A DNA stretch of 64,000 nt, taken from contig QKYT01000536.1 of the NCBI GenBank assembly GCA_003550305.1, forward strand, positions 1-64,000. Direction: 5' to 3'. Under the pieces are notes generated by a model. The model was not told the DNA's origin. It saw nothing but the letters and a program-made list of their open reading frames with translations, and searched no databases. Both the position numbers and the translations under genes were made by a program. Each line of letters opens with the position of its first letter. Within the stretch, counting starts at the first letter, position 1. Shown here piece by piece: positions 1 through 10,780 of this stretch. This DNA is from Glomus cerebriforme. Taxonomy: Eukaryota; Glomeromycota; Glomeromycetes; Glomerales; Glomeraceae.

Positions 1-396
1 TACTGATAATGAACTTATAACACTTGAGATTATTCATCGTTATGTTGAAATTCTAGATCGATATTTTGGAAATGTATGGTTTCAAAATGATTTGGTTGAT
101 CTTTTTCGAATACCTCAATTCTAATAAATTTAATTAATTCTAGGTTTGCGAGCTAGATTTGATTTTTAATTTCCAGAAGGTAAATAATATATATTTGGTT
201 TATTTTTTTGTTTGACCTTTTTTTTTTTAACAAATTTATTTTAATAATTTTTATGAAGGCATATTTTGTTTTGGATGAATTGATTATTGCTGGAGAAATG
301 CAAGAATCTAGCAAAAAATCTGTATTAAAAGTTGTCAGTCAACAAGATCAACTTGAAGAAGGTGAAAATAGTGAAAAGGGATGGCCAGAAAAATAA
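1..396 (+). CDS. AP-1 clathrin adaptor small (sigma) subunit, 3' part
   Basis: Three exons are visible: 2-73, 144-179 and 259-396, joined by GT-AG introns 74-143 and 180-258; the 5' end lies outside the window. The joined protein carries the sigma-adaptin signatures [25 protein letters not shown] and [14 protein letters not shown], followed by a short acidic tail ending in WPEK. Sigma-adaptins are the small longin-fold subunits of the heterotetrameric AP complexes that sort cargo into clathrin-coated vesicles at the trans-Golgi and endosomes. The helix [26 protein letters not shown] with AYFVLDE is most like the AP-1 sigma chain (fungal Aps1). AP-2 sigma is the main alternative and would differ in this segment. 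The splice phases are consistent. An in-frame Met at 298 is internal and is not the start. Confidence 0.9.
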
Positions 397-926
397 TTTA
401 ATAATTTCTCATTAACTTTATTTTAAGAAACTTAATGCAATCTAGTTAATATTTATTATTGAAAGGTTTATTAATTTGTTAGCTGTTAGATAATATTTTG
501 TAATTTATTATTTGTCTTTAATGAAAAAAAATATATACAGTATATATAATACTTTATATTACGTCATCAGTTTAACATGTTTCGTTCCACACGCATGCCT
601 ATATTCGTCATGACAGATGAATCAAATACCAAAAATGGATTATGAAATTGATCAACAGTTATATATATATCATAAGTGTGAGCTTTTTATAATTTCACGA
701 TGTGGATCATATCCTGAAACTTTGAACCTCTTGAGAATCATGCAGACAATAACTTAACAATGGTTTCTTTTAATTCATCCGTAAGCCTCACAAACAAAAA
801 GCCTCAAAAACAAGTTATGAATTACTACGAAATTCTCCGTTCGTATATATACGCAGCCTCATGAATCACAATTCGTTTTTTTCCTCATCTCTTCGTAGTT
901 TCATTTTTATTGTTAATATCTGATAA
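397..926. other. Intergenic and 5' leader of the CTR gene
   Basis: No gene is seen. The stretch is AT-rich with TATA-like runs, for example at 534-556 and 844-852. The second lies about 80-110 bases before the first ATG of the copper transporter leader and could be its TATA element (inference). Confidence 0.3.
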
Positions 927-956
927 ATGTCGGAATCTGGAAGTTCCGATCTTTAA
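927..956 (+). CDS. Upstream ORF of nine codons in the CTR leader
   Basis: ATG TCG GAA TCT GGA AGT TCC GAT CTT TAA encodes MSESGSSDL. It stops one base before the ATG that starts the copper transporter at 958. Such a close stop/start arrangement is typical of uORFs that permit or limit reinitiation. That the leader is transcribed from upstream of 927 is inferred. Confidence 0.4.
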   Translation: MSESGSSDL

Positions 957-957
957 T

Positions 958-1693
958 ATGTCTTATTTTACGAGTGGTAAAAATATTTTTAATGTTATTT
1001 TGACATGAATTTTTTAAAAAATTCAATATATTGAATTTATTTTACATTCAAAAATCAATAGATTTATCGAAAGTTGTAATTTTATTTTCAGGATTCCAAA
1101 TCACTTCTTTTCATACCTTTGTATTTGCAGCTTTATTCATTACCTCATTATGTTGGTGTGAAAGACTGTTTACTTGCTATTATGAGAATATAAGATATGA
1201 TGGAGATCAAAAAAGATTTAAATCAGTTGTAATAAGGACTTTAAGTTATGCAGTATTAATAACCTTGAGATTTTTTTATATGTTATTAATAATGTCAATG
1301 AATTCACAAATATTTATTGTGGTGGTAACTGGATTGACAACTGGACAATTGATCGTAGAATATATACATTCCATATCGTAGGTGCTCGATTGATTAAATC
1401 TTTTTCTTTAAAAATAATAAAAATAATAATAATAATAATAATAATAATATATATATATATATATATATATTTTTAGTGTTCATTCGACACATCAAATTCT
1501 TGCAATGAAAGATGATGATCTCCCATCAGCTACAACTTTGACTAATTCAGAATCAATGGATAAACTTGATGATTACAGAGATGAACTATCTCAAAGCTTT
1601 ACAATCGAAAATGTAAATATCGATGATGATTATGATCATGAAATACAAAACAATATCGTAATATCCGAGCAACAAAGACTATTTAATAAATAA
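958..1693 (+). CDS. CTR/SLC31-family copper transporter
   Basis: The exons are 958-976, 1092-1377 and 1477-1693 (introns 977-1091 and 1378-1476, GT-AG), giving about 173 residues. The start was chosen because splicing at 976/1092 joins MSYFTS directly to GFQITSFHTFVF in frame. Three membrane helices are seen: about residues 10-30, 62-85 and 88-108. The second and third carry the CTR signature exactly: YMLLIM is the MxxxM of helix 2, followed 12 residues later by GLTTG, the GxxxG of helix 3. CTR proteins form trimeric pores for Cu(I). There is no Met-rich N-terminal domain, so a low-affinity or vacuolar (Ctr2-like) role is more likely than high-affinity plasma-membrane uptake (inference). The C-terminal tail of about 70 residues is acidic and predicted cytosolic. 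Confidence 0.8.
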
Positions 1694-2703
1694 GAAATAA
1701 TTACAGTATTTATTGTATCAACTAGTAAATTAACTCCCAACAATTATTTTTATTCTGTTTATTATGTATACTTGTATAATTATTTTAGGCAAAAATATGT
1801 ATTATGAAGAAATGGAATTATCGAAACAAATTAAAAATTGAAACCTTATAGTAGTAATTAACAAAACTATAGATGCTAAAAAAGCAGTTGAAATCTCGTT
1901 TTTATCATCCAATCAAATTGCATATAATGACGATCTCTTTGTGCTTGCAATCTGCAAGCCATAAAAAAAAAAAGAGGACAAAGAACAATATTTAATTGGC
2001 AGTACTAAAATCTGGATCTAAAAGATTTATGTCTGTTCACTACAAAAATCGTTAATATTGTTTTGATAAATAAAAAAATTCCCACAAATCTTATTCGCTT
2101 GTCCAACTTTATTAAGGCAAACAATAACACCGATTAATTATTACACTTAATTATCAGTATTGACGCGATAAACCGAGGGTTTTTAACGAGACTAAATTTG
2201 GTGGCTTTCAGCCTATCTTTTGTTTCTTTTGTTCCGAAATCATTGTTTAGAATTGCTGATCAATATATAATAGGTAGAAACTTGATTGTAGTACATAAAC
2301 TAATGCGGTGCAATCAAACAATCATAATCTCATGATGATTTTTTTTTACTTAGTATCACAATTAAATAACGTAATTTCATTTGTGACCATAAAGTACTAA
2401 ACTTGGCAAAAAAGTTGTCACAATTATCCAATTGTTGGGGTATTTCGATTTGTAAGCTATTATAATATATAATACTTTCAAATGATATTTTATGCTGTAT
2501 GATTTTAAGTTAAGCCGTTGTAAAGAGGGACCATCCCTTGATTTCATCAAAATTTTTCAGGTATATAGAGACTTCTTTTTTTCTCTCCTACATTCCAAAA
2601 AAAAAAAAAAATAATTATTATAACTTTAAATTAGTTTCTGATCGTTCAATTTTTTGCTCCATTACACCACCACTTTAAAGTTCCTTTGTCCTTTACGTTT
2701 ATA
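1694..2703. other. Intergenic, no gene seen
   Basis: About 1 kb between two same-strand genes, AT-rich with homopolymer runs. It presumably contains the 3' UTR of the CTR gene and the promoter of the RRM gene. I recognise no further element. Confidence 0.4.
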
Positions 2704-3644
2704 ATGTCCGTCAAGCTATTTGTTGGTGGTCTGTCTTGGGGTACTGATGACCGTTCTCTTAGGTCCAAGTTTGAAGAATACGGCACTGTTGAAGATGCCG
2801 TTGTTATTCGTGATCGCGACACTGGTAAGATGAAGATATATTATGAAGGATTTTAAAAAAAAAATTTTTTTGAGCGAAGTGTTGAGCTCCTTGTCAATTT
2901 CGCGAGACTTCCAAAACATTTTTTTTGTTTTGTCTGGAATAATCTCGACAGCGAATTTTAAGGATGCTAACCTTTTTTGTTGTCTTCCTTTTCCCCTTAC
3001 CTCACGTGTCTTGTGTGTGTTGTCTCACAAACAGGATGATACTTTTTTTGTGTTTTTGTGCGTGTCAGTGTGTGTGTGTGTAAAATAATCAAAAATATTG
3101 TGTTCCACCAACCCTTTTATCCACCCTGTTATTCTATAATTATGTTCGTTTTGTTCTGGTTACTTTCTGGGTGATCGTAAATTCCTGTAATCTCTAAAGG
3201 TCGCAGTCGTGGTTTCGGTTTTGTCACCTTCGCAAGGTAATTGTTTAATAAAAAAATTTTTTTTTTTTGCACACGATAATTGATTGACTAATAATAATAA
3301 TTCATTTTTTTTCTTTTTAGTAATGAGGAAGCTGAAGTTGCTATCCAAAATTTGAATGACGCAGAATTTGATGGCCGTAATATCAAAGGTGAATATATAG
3401 TTATATTTATTTAAATTAATTATCTCGTGAAAATTCATACATTAATATAAACCCTTTGTTTTTTAAAATAGTTGATCGTGCTGCTGAACGCTCGTCACCC
3501 GCTCCACGTTCAGGTGGCGGTGGTTACGGAGGTGGTGGCTACGGAGGCGGCGGCGGTGGTTACGGAGGTGGTCGTGGTGGCGGTGGCGGCTATGGTGGTC
3601 GTGGTCGTGGCCGTGGTGGTGGCGGTGGTTATAACCGTTACTAA
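2704..3644 (+). CDS. Glycine-rich RNA-binding protein (single RRM)
   Basis: Four exons, 2704-2824, 3200-3236, 3321-3388 and 3472-3644, with GT-AG introns, encode about 132 residues. An N-terminal RRM (about residues 3-78) shows RNP2 as LFVGGL and RNP1 as RGFGFVTF. The rest is a Gly-rich tail of YGGGG and RGRGRGG repeats ending in YNRY, as in small glycine-rich RNA-binding proteins of fungi, plants and animals (GRP7, CIRBP types). These bind RNA in nucleus and cytoplasm as chaperones and often answer cold or other stress. The RGG repeats are likely arginine-methylation sites. Intron 1 (375 bases) is long for this locus and carries a GT-rich stretch. The codon usage is richer in G and C than that of neighbouring genes, suggesting high expression. 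Confidence 0.92.
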
Positions 3645-4499
3645 ATAAATTCCAATCTCGTTCTTATGATTGCTATCTCATTTTTCTGTTTTTACCTTTA
3701 TATTGTCTACCCCCCCCTCCCCCTCTTAGTTATAACATTGTTTCAATTTATTTCAAAAAAAAAAAGTTCGAGTGTCCGTCTTTGAAAAAAAATTTTCCTA
3801 GTTCTGAATTATATCCTTTGACCTTTATATTTTTAGAAAAATTTAATGCGATCGAGTTCATTTGTTTTGTAATATATATATATATATGATTCACCTCTCT
3901 GTGTGTTGTGTTCTTTTTTAATGCGCGATTTATTCCATTATATATAATATTTTTCATCATTTTTTTTTTTAATGCGCGATTTTCCATATTCTTCCTCTTT
4001 TATTCTCATAATCCTTTTGATAAGGATAAAAAAAAAAATATTGACAGATACTTGATTCGTTTTGCTACTTTAGTCTAGGTTCGCACTTTTTTTTGGTTTT
4101 TTTTGTTAGAAAAAAAAACCGAAAACTTGTATATTTTTTAGTGCTTTGTACTTTTGTGTTAGTTTCTTTACAACTTGTACATATTTAGACGTGACGTTCA
4201 TATTTTAAAAAAAAAAATTATCTTTGATCGAATAAAAAGTATATAAATATCGTTTTCAAATTAAAAAAAAAAATTTTATTTTATGTGAAATGGTTTATAA
4301 ATGATCCCGGTAATTGTTTAATCCAATTCTCTTACTTTTTCTTAATTTTCATATTTTATATTGTATCCATTTTATCCGTTTCTTTAGAAATCTAAATCAT
4401 CAGAATTTATAATAGTTTATTCGATCATAAAGATCGTAAATTTTATGTACTGAGCAAAGAGCAGTATCGTTTATTATATATATATATTGACTTAAAAAA
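3645..4499. other. Intergenic between convergent genes
   Basis: This holds the 3' UTRs of the RRM gene and the Abitram-like gene. A C-rich tract at about 3710-3725 and many A/T homopolymers are visible. A near-duplicated phrase, tttttaatgcgcgattt, occurs at about 3915 and 3966, suggesting a small local duplication. No gene is seen. Confidence 0.35.
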
Positions 4500-5288
4500 T
4501 CATATATTTAATTTTCTAATTTCTTTGTACTTCTCTTCATCTATACAATGATTTAATGCCTTACTTGGAACATCCTGTTTAGGTTTTATGATTGCAAGAT
4601 AACCATTTGTAAATGGCTGTATAAAATGAATTAAATATTAATTAATAAAAATGATATTTGTTTTGGCGAAATAACAATTGTTATCTAATAATACCTTTTT
4701 CTGTAACAAATCATCATCTTTATCGAGTCTCATATTAAAATTAATTACCCAACCAACAATACCCGCTTTAATACTGTAATTTCTTCCTTCTTCTGTTGTA
4801 ATAACACAAATTTCACTTTTTACTGAAAGAGGATTTTGTTTTTTTTTATTAATTGATTGAGATATTTTTTCATCAAATTTTATCGATTTCACTTTTTGAG
4901 ATTGTTGTAATAAAGGATGTGTCGGAGCTAAACCTATAACACACAGTCTATTAATAAAGCAAAGGTTATTTTAGTATAAAAGAAACGAATTAGATAAAAG
5001 GATATTTATTACTTAGGAGATTACTTATTGGGAGCTTGATAAATATAAAAATCTTCGGAAGTATTTTCATCTATTTTATTTTTTTTTTTTTTAAAAAAAA
5101 AAATGAGTGTTTGTTTTAATCTTTTAATTTTTTAATAATAATTGTTTATTTTATTTACTTGAATCAATAAGGAAGTACTTTGTATAATATTGTTCCAAAT
5201 ACGCTAAAGGATCTTTTTCATATTTTTCGCTAATTTTTTCGTATTGACTTAAATCATATTTAGGATTAATTATAGATTCTGAATTCAT
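4500..5288 (-). CDS. Abitram/FAM206A-like protein
   Basis: Four exons are read on the minus strand. Exon 1 is 5288-5159 (MNSESIINPKYDLSQYEK). A second exon near 5080-5030 encodes NENTSEDFYIYQAPN. A third, about 4955-4695, encodes LCVIGLAPTHPLLQ and the central domain, and a last one, about 4617-4500, encodes PFTNGYLAIIKPK to the stop. The order YYTKYFL, ICVIGLAPTHP, AGIVGWVINFN, GYLAIIKPK matches the FAM206/Abitram family. These are small conserved eukaryotic proteins with a glycine-cleavage-H/lipoyl-like fold, called actin-binding transcription modulator in vertebrates. The molecular role in fungi is not established. Length is about 160 residues, close to the family's. It is convergent with the RRM gene and divergent from the ZRSR2-like gene (about 165 bases apart). 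Confidence 0.75.
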
Positions 5289-5453
5289 GTTAATTATATT
5301 TGAGAGATGCAAAAGATGATATGATACACTATTTATATGTTGACTGAGACTTTAAATAGTTAGATATGTGCCCAACGGATCGTCCTAACTGGAAGATTTT
5401 TGTTGGTGTGACATTCGTAAATTAAAAAAAAAGCTATCTTCAATATCTTCAAA

Positions 5454-8073
5454 ATGAAATCAATAAAAGAAACTATGGAAATTGACGAAAACTATACTGC
5501 AACAATTGAAACATTCGATCAAACTAACAATGTAAATAATAATAAAGCTGAACATAAAGAAAATAAAAATGTAATCACAACAAACCATTTACCTCGTAAA
5601 GAGTTTAGAAAACTTATGAAAAAGCAACGCAAAAAAATTGTTCGAATAGAAGCAGCTAAAATTAAACAACAGATACAAAAGGAAGAAGAAGAAACCCCTG
5701 AAGAAGTTGTGGAAGCGATGAAAGCTGAAGAAAAAAAGAGGTTTGAAAATTTTTGACTTTAGTTATAATTAATGAAATTAATTACTTATTATCTTCACCT
5801 TTATTTTTAAAATTCTTGGAAAAAAAAAGAAACGCAGAGAAAATATTGTGGGAAGTTCGAGAACGACAAATCAATCAAGCTAATGCAGAAAAAAAGAAAA
5901 AACAGGAGGAAAATGAAAGAATGAAAAAAATAATACAGGTATTTTACTTTTTAAATGCTAGTTCATTATTATAAATTTAATAATGCTTTTTTTTTTAAAA
6001 AAAAAAAAAAATTATAGGAAAATTGGGAGAAGACAATTAAAAATATAAAAATACCCAAATCTATTACTGAAGAAGCAAATAACAATAAAAATCCTATAAA
6101 TCAACAATCTGAATTGGTATTTAAATGATTTTTAGAAAGTTGTTTAGAAATGAGAAATATTGAATGTCCCTAAAAAACATATTTGATGCATTTGTAAAAG
6201 GTTTCATCAATGACATCTGAATCAATAACGTCTTTTCAAGAAGATCCAAACGAAAAATCTGATTATGGAACCGAGAAAGTATCGTATCCTAATTTAATAT
6301 TAAAAATAACCATTACAAGTTTAATTATGTGCATGGGATCATAATATAAAATTATTCTTAATTTTGGGAAATGCTTATTGACATAATACTAGGATCAAGT
6401 CAATTGTCCATTTTATCTCAAAACTGGCGCTTGTCGATATGGTGATTTATGTGGTCGAAATCATCCATATCCTGAAACAAGTGCTACTATTTTAATCAAA
6501 AATATGTACGAGGGAATGCCGGTACAATTAGCAGATGAGGATAATGACGATAATTTGGAGGTATGTTATTCCAATGCATGTCATGGTGTTGTCTTTTGAA
6601 ATTAAACGTAGCAGTGATTTTTTTTACCATACAAGGAAGGTGACTTTTGGTTTCAATTATTGAAGGACTTTATTATTGTTCTTCACTGTATCTTTTCTTT
6701 TACGTAATATAAAATACCTTTCTAAGTTTACAAATTAGAAAAAATAAATCCTTGACAATATTTATTTAATTATGATTATTACATATTTGAAAACAATTCT
6801 ATATTACATTTTGGTCATTTTTTTTTTTTTAGTACGACGAAGTTGAAGCTGAGAGGCATTATTTCGAATTTTTTGATGATGTTCATACTGAATTTCAACA
6901 ATATGGAACTATTGTGCAATTCAAGGTAATAATCAAATAAGGAAAACCAAATTTCTTTTTGAAATATTTAATTAATTTTTTAAATTTAGGTGTGTAATAA
7001 TTTTCAATTACATCTGCGTGGAAATGTATATGTACAATATTCAAATGATGATGAGGCAAAACGAGCAATCGAAAATATCAGAGGAAGATGGTATGCTGGA
7101 AAACAATTAATATGCGATTATTGTCCAGTAACTAAGTGGAAATCCGCAATATGTGGTAATTAAAATTAATAAATAGAAAGTAATGTTAATATTATTGGTT
7201 TTATTAAAAATAATTTTGAATTTTTGATTATTAGGATACTATCAAAGAAACCAATGTCCGAAAGGAATCCAATGTAATTTTTTACACGTATATAAAAATC
7301 CTGGAGGATTATATTCGGATGCCGATAAAGATTTTGAAGACAAACGTTCAGGTTCTTAATTTTTATGAATCCCAAATTAAAAGATGCTATTTCGCTTTTT
7401 GTTAAAATATATTATTGCTAATTTATGATTTTTATTAACAGATTCTATTATGACAAGTGAGAATTCTTCTAATAATATTACTGTTCCTACAGCAGTATAC
7501 AAATCATCAATATCCCAAAGTTCTACACAGTCTCCTCAATCGTCTAGTTCAGATAGGAGCAATTCACATCATTCTACATTGGAACACAATAATAAAAAAT
7601 CTCAGTGGAAAAACCATCCAATATCGCGGTCACGTTCTCATTCTCACTCTCCCCCTCTACGATACATCGACAAATATCGGCATAATGGTTATCGTTATAA
7701 TCACAAGCGCGACATTCATTATTATAATCGACGTGATAAACATCATAACCATCGAAGTCAACATAATAAAAAGAGGGATCATTCTCACCGGAGTCACCAT
7801 CGTGATAACTGGGATAGAAAGCCTGAATATTATGACGTGAATGTTGACAAAGTAATGAAAAAGAAGAGAGATAAGAGGGACAGGAATGAAAATGATGATC
7901 GAAAAAGACATCGTGATTCAAAACATGAAGATTCGCGTCATAATATGAAAGCTTCCAATGACAAGAAAAATTCTAAAACTGACACTCAATCATCTGATGA
8001 TTCAAAAGATTTGACCGATAAGACCATTTCTTCACATATTATCCCTTCTCCTACTTCTCCTACTTATATATGA
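5454..8073 (+). CDS. ZRSR2 (U2AF35-related, Urp)-like splicing factor
   Basis: Nine exons: 5454-5740, 5830-5938, 6018-6116, 6201-6278, 6393-6560, 6833-6925, 6990-7155, 7235-7351 and 7442-8073. An N-terminal Lys/Glu-rich helical region is followed by zinc finger 1 ([21 protein letters not shown]-x8-C-x5-C-x3-H). Next come a UHM-type RRM ([20 protein letters not shown] to [15 protein letters not shown]) and zinc finger 2 ([20 protein letters not shown]-x7-C-x5-C-x3-H). The C-terminus is a long RS/His-rich domain. The CCCH-UHM-CCCH-RS order is that of U2AF1 and ZRSR2; the long charged N-terminal extension points to ZRSR2. That protein recognises 3' splice sites, above all of minor (U12-type) introns. 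Intron 1 ends in an unusual A-run acceptor at 5829, the only nearby AG that keeps the frame. Intron 8 has a weak GTTCTT donor. Confidence 0.88.
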
Positions 8074-8313
8074 GAGAAATGATAAGAAATATTTAGTAGT
8101 TAATTTTTTAATGATGTATCACCTGATACACGTTTTAATTACAATAAAATATTTTTTTGCGTGACCTAAAAAATTGATTTGAGCAGAATTAAAAACAAAA
8201 ACATTTTAATATATTGGCGACACAGTAATTGGTTAAATATCATGTGATCCCAAATTAAACACGTAAATCTTCCTTTCTAAAATTTTATAAATTTTATACT
8301 TAGTCCAGTAAAA

Positions 8314-9951
8314 ATGACTTCTGGCAATTGGTATCGTGAATTTCAACCGAACTCTATCGAAGAACTGGCTGTCCAACCACAAAAGTTTTATGATGTTAGA
8401 AGTGCTATAAAACGAGTTTTTGAAACTGTAGATCAAAACAAATATTTATTAAAAAAAAAATTGCTCATTCTATATGGACCACCAGGAAGTGGAAAGAAAG
8501 CCACACTTAACTTAGCTATTCATTCTATCAATCAAGAGTCTGAACAGCGTGGACTTCGTGGATTATCTGTTTTGCCTTATATTTACATTAATAGATTTGA
8601 TCCATATCCTATAGGCTCTTCTCAAATTAATTTTTATAAATCAGCTATAACGAGATTTAAAGATTGGATCAATGATAACGTTTGGTTTGCAACACCGGAA
8701 GCCCTACAAAATAATTTCAAAGCACAAGTTCTTTTGCTAGAGGATTTACCATATACGACCAATAATACAAATACTAAAGAACAAAAAGCCAAGTTTTTGC
8801 GAGAAATAAAAAATTATTTGAGAAGAGAAGATATAAGAATGCCAATAATTTGGATAATTACAGAAACAAGCATTAACATTGAGGATTGGAATCATGAAGA
8901 ACGTAAATTAATTGACACCGTATACAATACTGTGCCAAATGATATTCTTGAGGATGAAAGAGTAACTCATATTAAATTCCGTCCAGTCGCACCAACCTTT
9001 TTAAAGAAGGGGCTCAGAGAATTCTTGAATTGGAAGTTTCCCAAGAAAGAAGCTATCAAAAGAGAATGCGTAATGAAAATTATGGAACAAGTTGTTGAAA
9101 ATGGTGTAAATGACATTCGTCAAGCACTGAATTCTATACAAAATGTTTATACACTTATGGAAATAACAGAGAAAATACCATCATTCGTATCACCTCATAA
9201 ATATAGTAGAACTGGGAAGTTACTGAATGCTCCTCGTAAGGCTTTTAATAATAATCAATCGTCTGTAAAGCTTCCCAAAGAAACTATATCTGAAATACGT
9301 TCTATAATAAATGAGAGCTTAAAATTTAAAAAAAGTGTGGATCAATTTGAATGTCTGGATCTTATTTTTGAAGTTAAAAATAGGCATAGAATAGACGCAA
9401 ATTCAAAGCCGAGAAGAATTATTGGTAATATGCAAGTTGATTACGAAAAGTTTGGTGAACTTGCTTTTTCAAATTATCTTGAACATTATTCAAGCAATGA
9501 GGAACTCGCATGTGCATCCGAAGCATTCAGCAACTATGATTTACTTCATGCTAACAATTACAATAAAAGAAACTGTAGTTTGATTTTGATGAACGGTTTA
9601 ATGAATTCCCGAACGCAAGACTCACCAAAGTCAGGTTTTTTTAGCCATAAGAGCAACGTTTTTTTTAATTTTAATCAAAGCATGCGCGAAAATAAAGATT
9701 TTCTTTGGTCAATAAAACGCGGTAAACAGCAGCTTTTTGAGAAAAATGCCATTGGCACACAAAATACATATTTTATTATGACAAATCATAACAAAGAAGA
9801 CCTTGCTATGTCTGTGCTACCATATTTGAAGCGAATGAGCAAATTCGATAAATCAAAGGTCTTAAAATTATCTTGTAATGGAAAAACACGTTTGAATCAA
9901 TTTGGTAGATTTCGATATAGTGGCAAAAGTAAAGAAAGATTTGTTGGTTAA
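8314..9951 (+). CDS. RAD17-like checkpoint clamp loader
   Basis: One intronless frame of 545 residues. The N-terminal NWYREFQPNSIEELAVQPQK matches the start of the Rad17 family. A P-loop ILYGPPGSGKKATL lies at about residues 53-66 and the Walker B-like VLLLEDLP at about 145-152, where Rad17 proteins carry a conserved EDLPN-type motif. A helical region with VNDIRQALNSIQ (RFC-like sensor 2 region) follows. Rad17 with Rfc2-5 loads the 9-1-1 clamp on damaged DNA and starts the ATR checkpoint. The residue after the P-loop lysine is Lys, where Ser or Thr is usual. The C-terminal third is not recognisable beyond general similarity to the family. It is intronless, unlike most neighbours. Stop TAA at 9949. 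Confidence 0.85.
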   Translation: MTSGNWYREFQPNSIEELAVQPQKFYDVRSAIKRVFETVDQNKYLLKKKLLILYGPPGSGKKATLNLAIHSINQESEQRGLRGLSVLPYIYINRFDPYPIGSSQINFYKSAITRFKDWINDNVWFATPEALQNNFKAQVLLLEDLPYTTNNTNTKEQKAKFLREIKNYLRREDIRMPIIWIITETSINIEDWNHEERKLIDTVYNTVPNDILEDERVTHIKFRPVAPTFLKKGLREFLNWKFPKKEAIKRECVMKIMEQVVENGVNDIRQALNSIQNVYTLMEITEKIPSFVSPHKYSRTGKLLNAPRKAFNNNQSSVKLPKETISEIRSIINESLKFKKSVDQFECLDLIFEVKNRHRIDANSKPRRIIGNMQVDYEKFGELAFSNYLEHYSSNEELACASEAFSNYDLLHANNYNKRNCSLILMNGLMNSRTQDSPKSGFFSHKSNVFFNFNQSMRENKDFLWSIKRGKQQLFEKNAIGTQNTYFIMTNHNKEDLAMSVLPYLKRMSKFDKSKVLKLSCNGKTRLNQFGRFRYSGKSKERFVG

Positions 9952-10500
9952 TAACAGTAATTAAATTAATAATAGCAATAATAAAAAAAATAAATCTTTT
10001 TATAAACAATCATTAAATTCGATAGATTTTTTTTTAATTTTATTGAATGTAAATATAACAAATTCCGATAAAAAAGAACTAAACTATAGTCGAATTATAA
10101 TCACATGCTCAATTAGTCACGTTACAATAAGTGGGTACCGTCGAAATTTTTTTGCTGACTAAATTTACATACTGTATATATGAAAAACCAATGAATGGAT
10201 ATTTCATTGGGTATATAAGATTAGAATACCATTTACATGGTACTTTCCAACAAAAGGTATAGGTAAGAATGTAAGATTGGTAAATATGACATTGGTAAAA
10301 TTGTTTATCGGGCATTTACTATTTGATGATTTATGGTAGTACAACCAGTTACTATGCATAATAAAAGTTTAATAAAGACTAAGCCCGATAAAACAGTTAT
10401 TCAGCACTACGTGACCTTGTAACTGCGGCACTATTGTGCCTTACATGTATTTACATAAGAATATGATCAGTAAAATCATATTGCTTATTGCAAATACAAC
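9952..10500. other. Intergenic, no gene seen
   Basis: AT-rich up to about 10380. From there a more GC-rich, hairpin-rich sequence begins (gcggcactattgtgcc at about 10424), which may mark the left edge of the accessory region. Confidence 0.3.
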
Positions 10501-10529
10501 AGTTACTCGGCACTTTGTGCCGAGTAACT
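10501..10529. repeat. Perfect 13-bp stem-loop
   Basis: AGTTACTCGGCAC and its exact reverse complement GTGCCGAGTAACT flank a TTT loop. A degenerate version of the left arm (cagttattcagcac) occurs at about 10395. Such short hairpins are common near the ends of mobile DNA; no function is shown here. Confidence 0.7.
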
Positions 10530-10721
10530 ATTAATTATCTTTGCATCTATATGAACAAATCATGCATTTGCAAAAATGACATCCATAGAAAAGCAGTTAA
10601 ACCATTAGAAATAAAGATTGAGAAGAATAAAAAAACACTTGAAAATAAGGCTGCCAGAAGGTTATATTAAGTTGATATGTCCATTCTTCCTTCAAAATTT
10701 TACTTTTTCAAGCATTTCATC

Positions 10722-10769
10722 AGTGGGATACCACATGTGATATAATTATATCACATGTGGTATCCCACT
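10722..10769. repeat. Perfect 48-bp palindrome
   Basis: The two 24-base halves are exact reverse complements with no spacer (left half AGTGGGATACCACATGTGAT..., centre TATAATTATA). It could extrude as a cruciform. It sits just before an array of related CACATATAATCTAAAT units. Confidence 0.95.
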
Positions 10770-10780
10770 TATCCCAGATT

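Noticed and set aside
7457..7921. Long open frames on both strands across the RS/His region of the ZRSR2-like gene
   Set aside because: They are shadow frames caused by repetitive CAT/CAC/CGA codons; splicing and domains support only the frame at 7442-8073.
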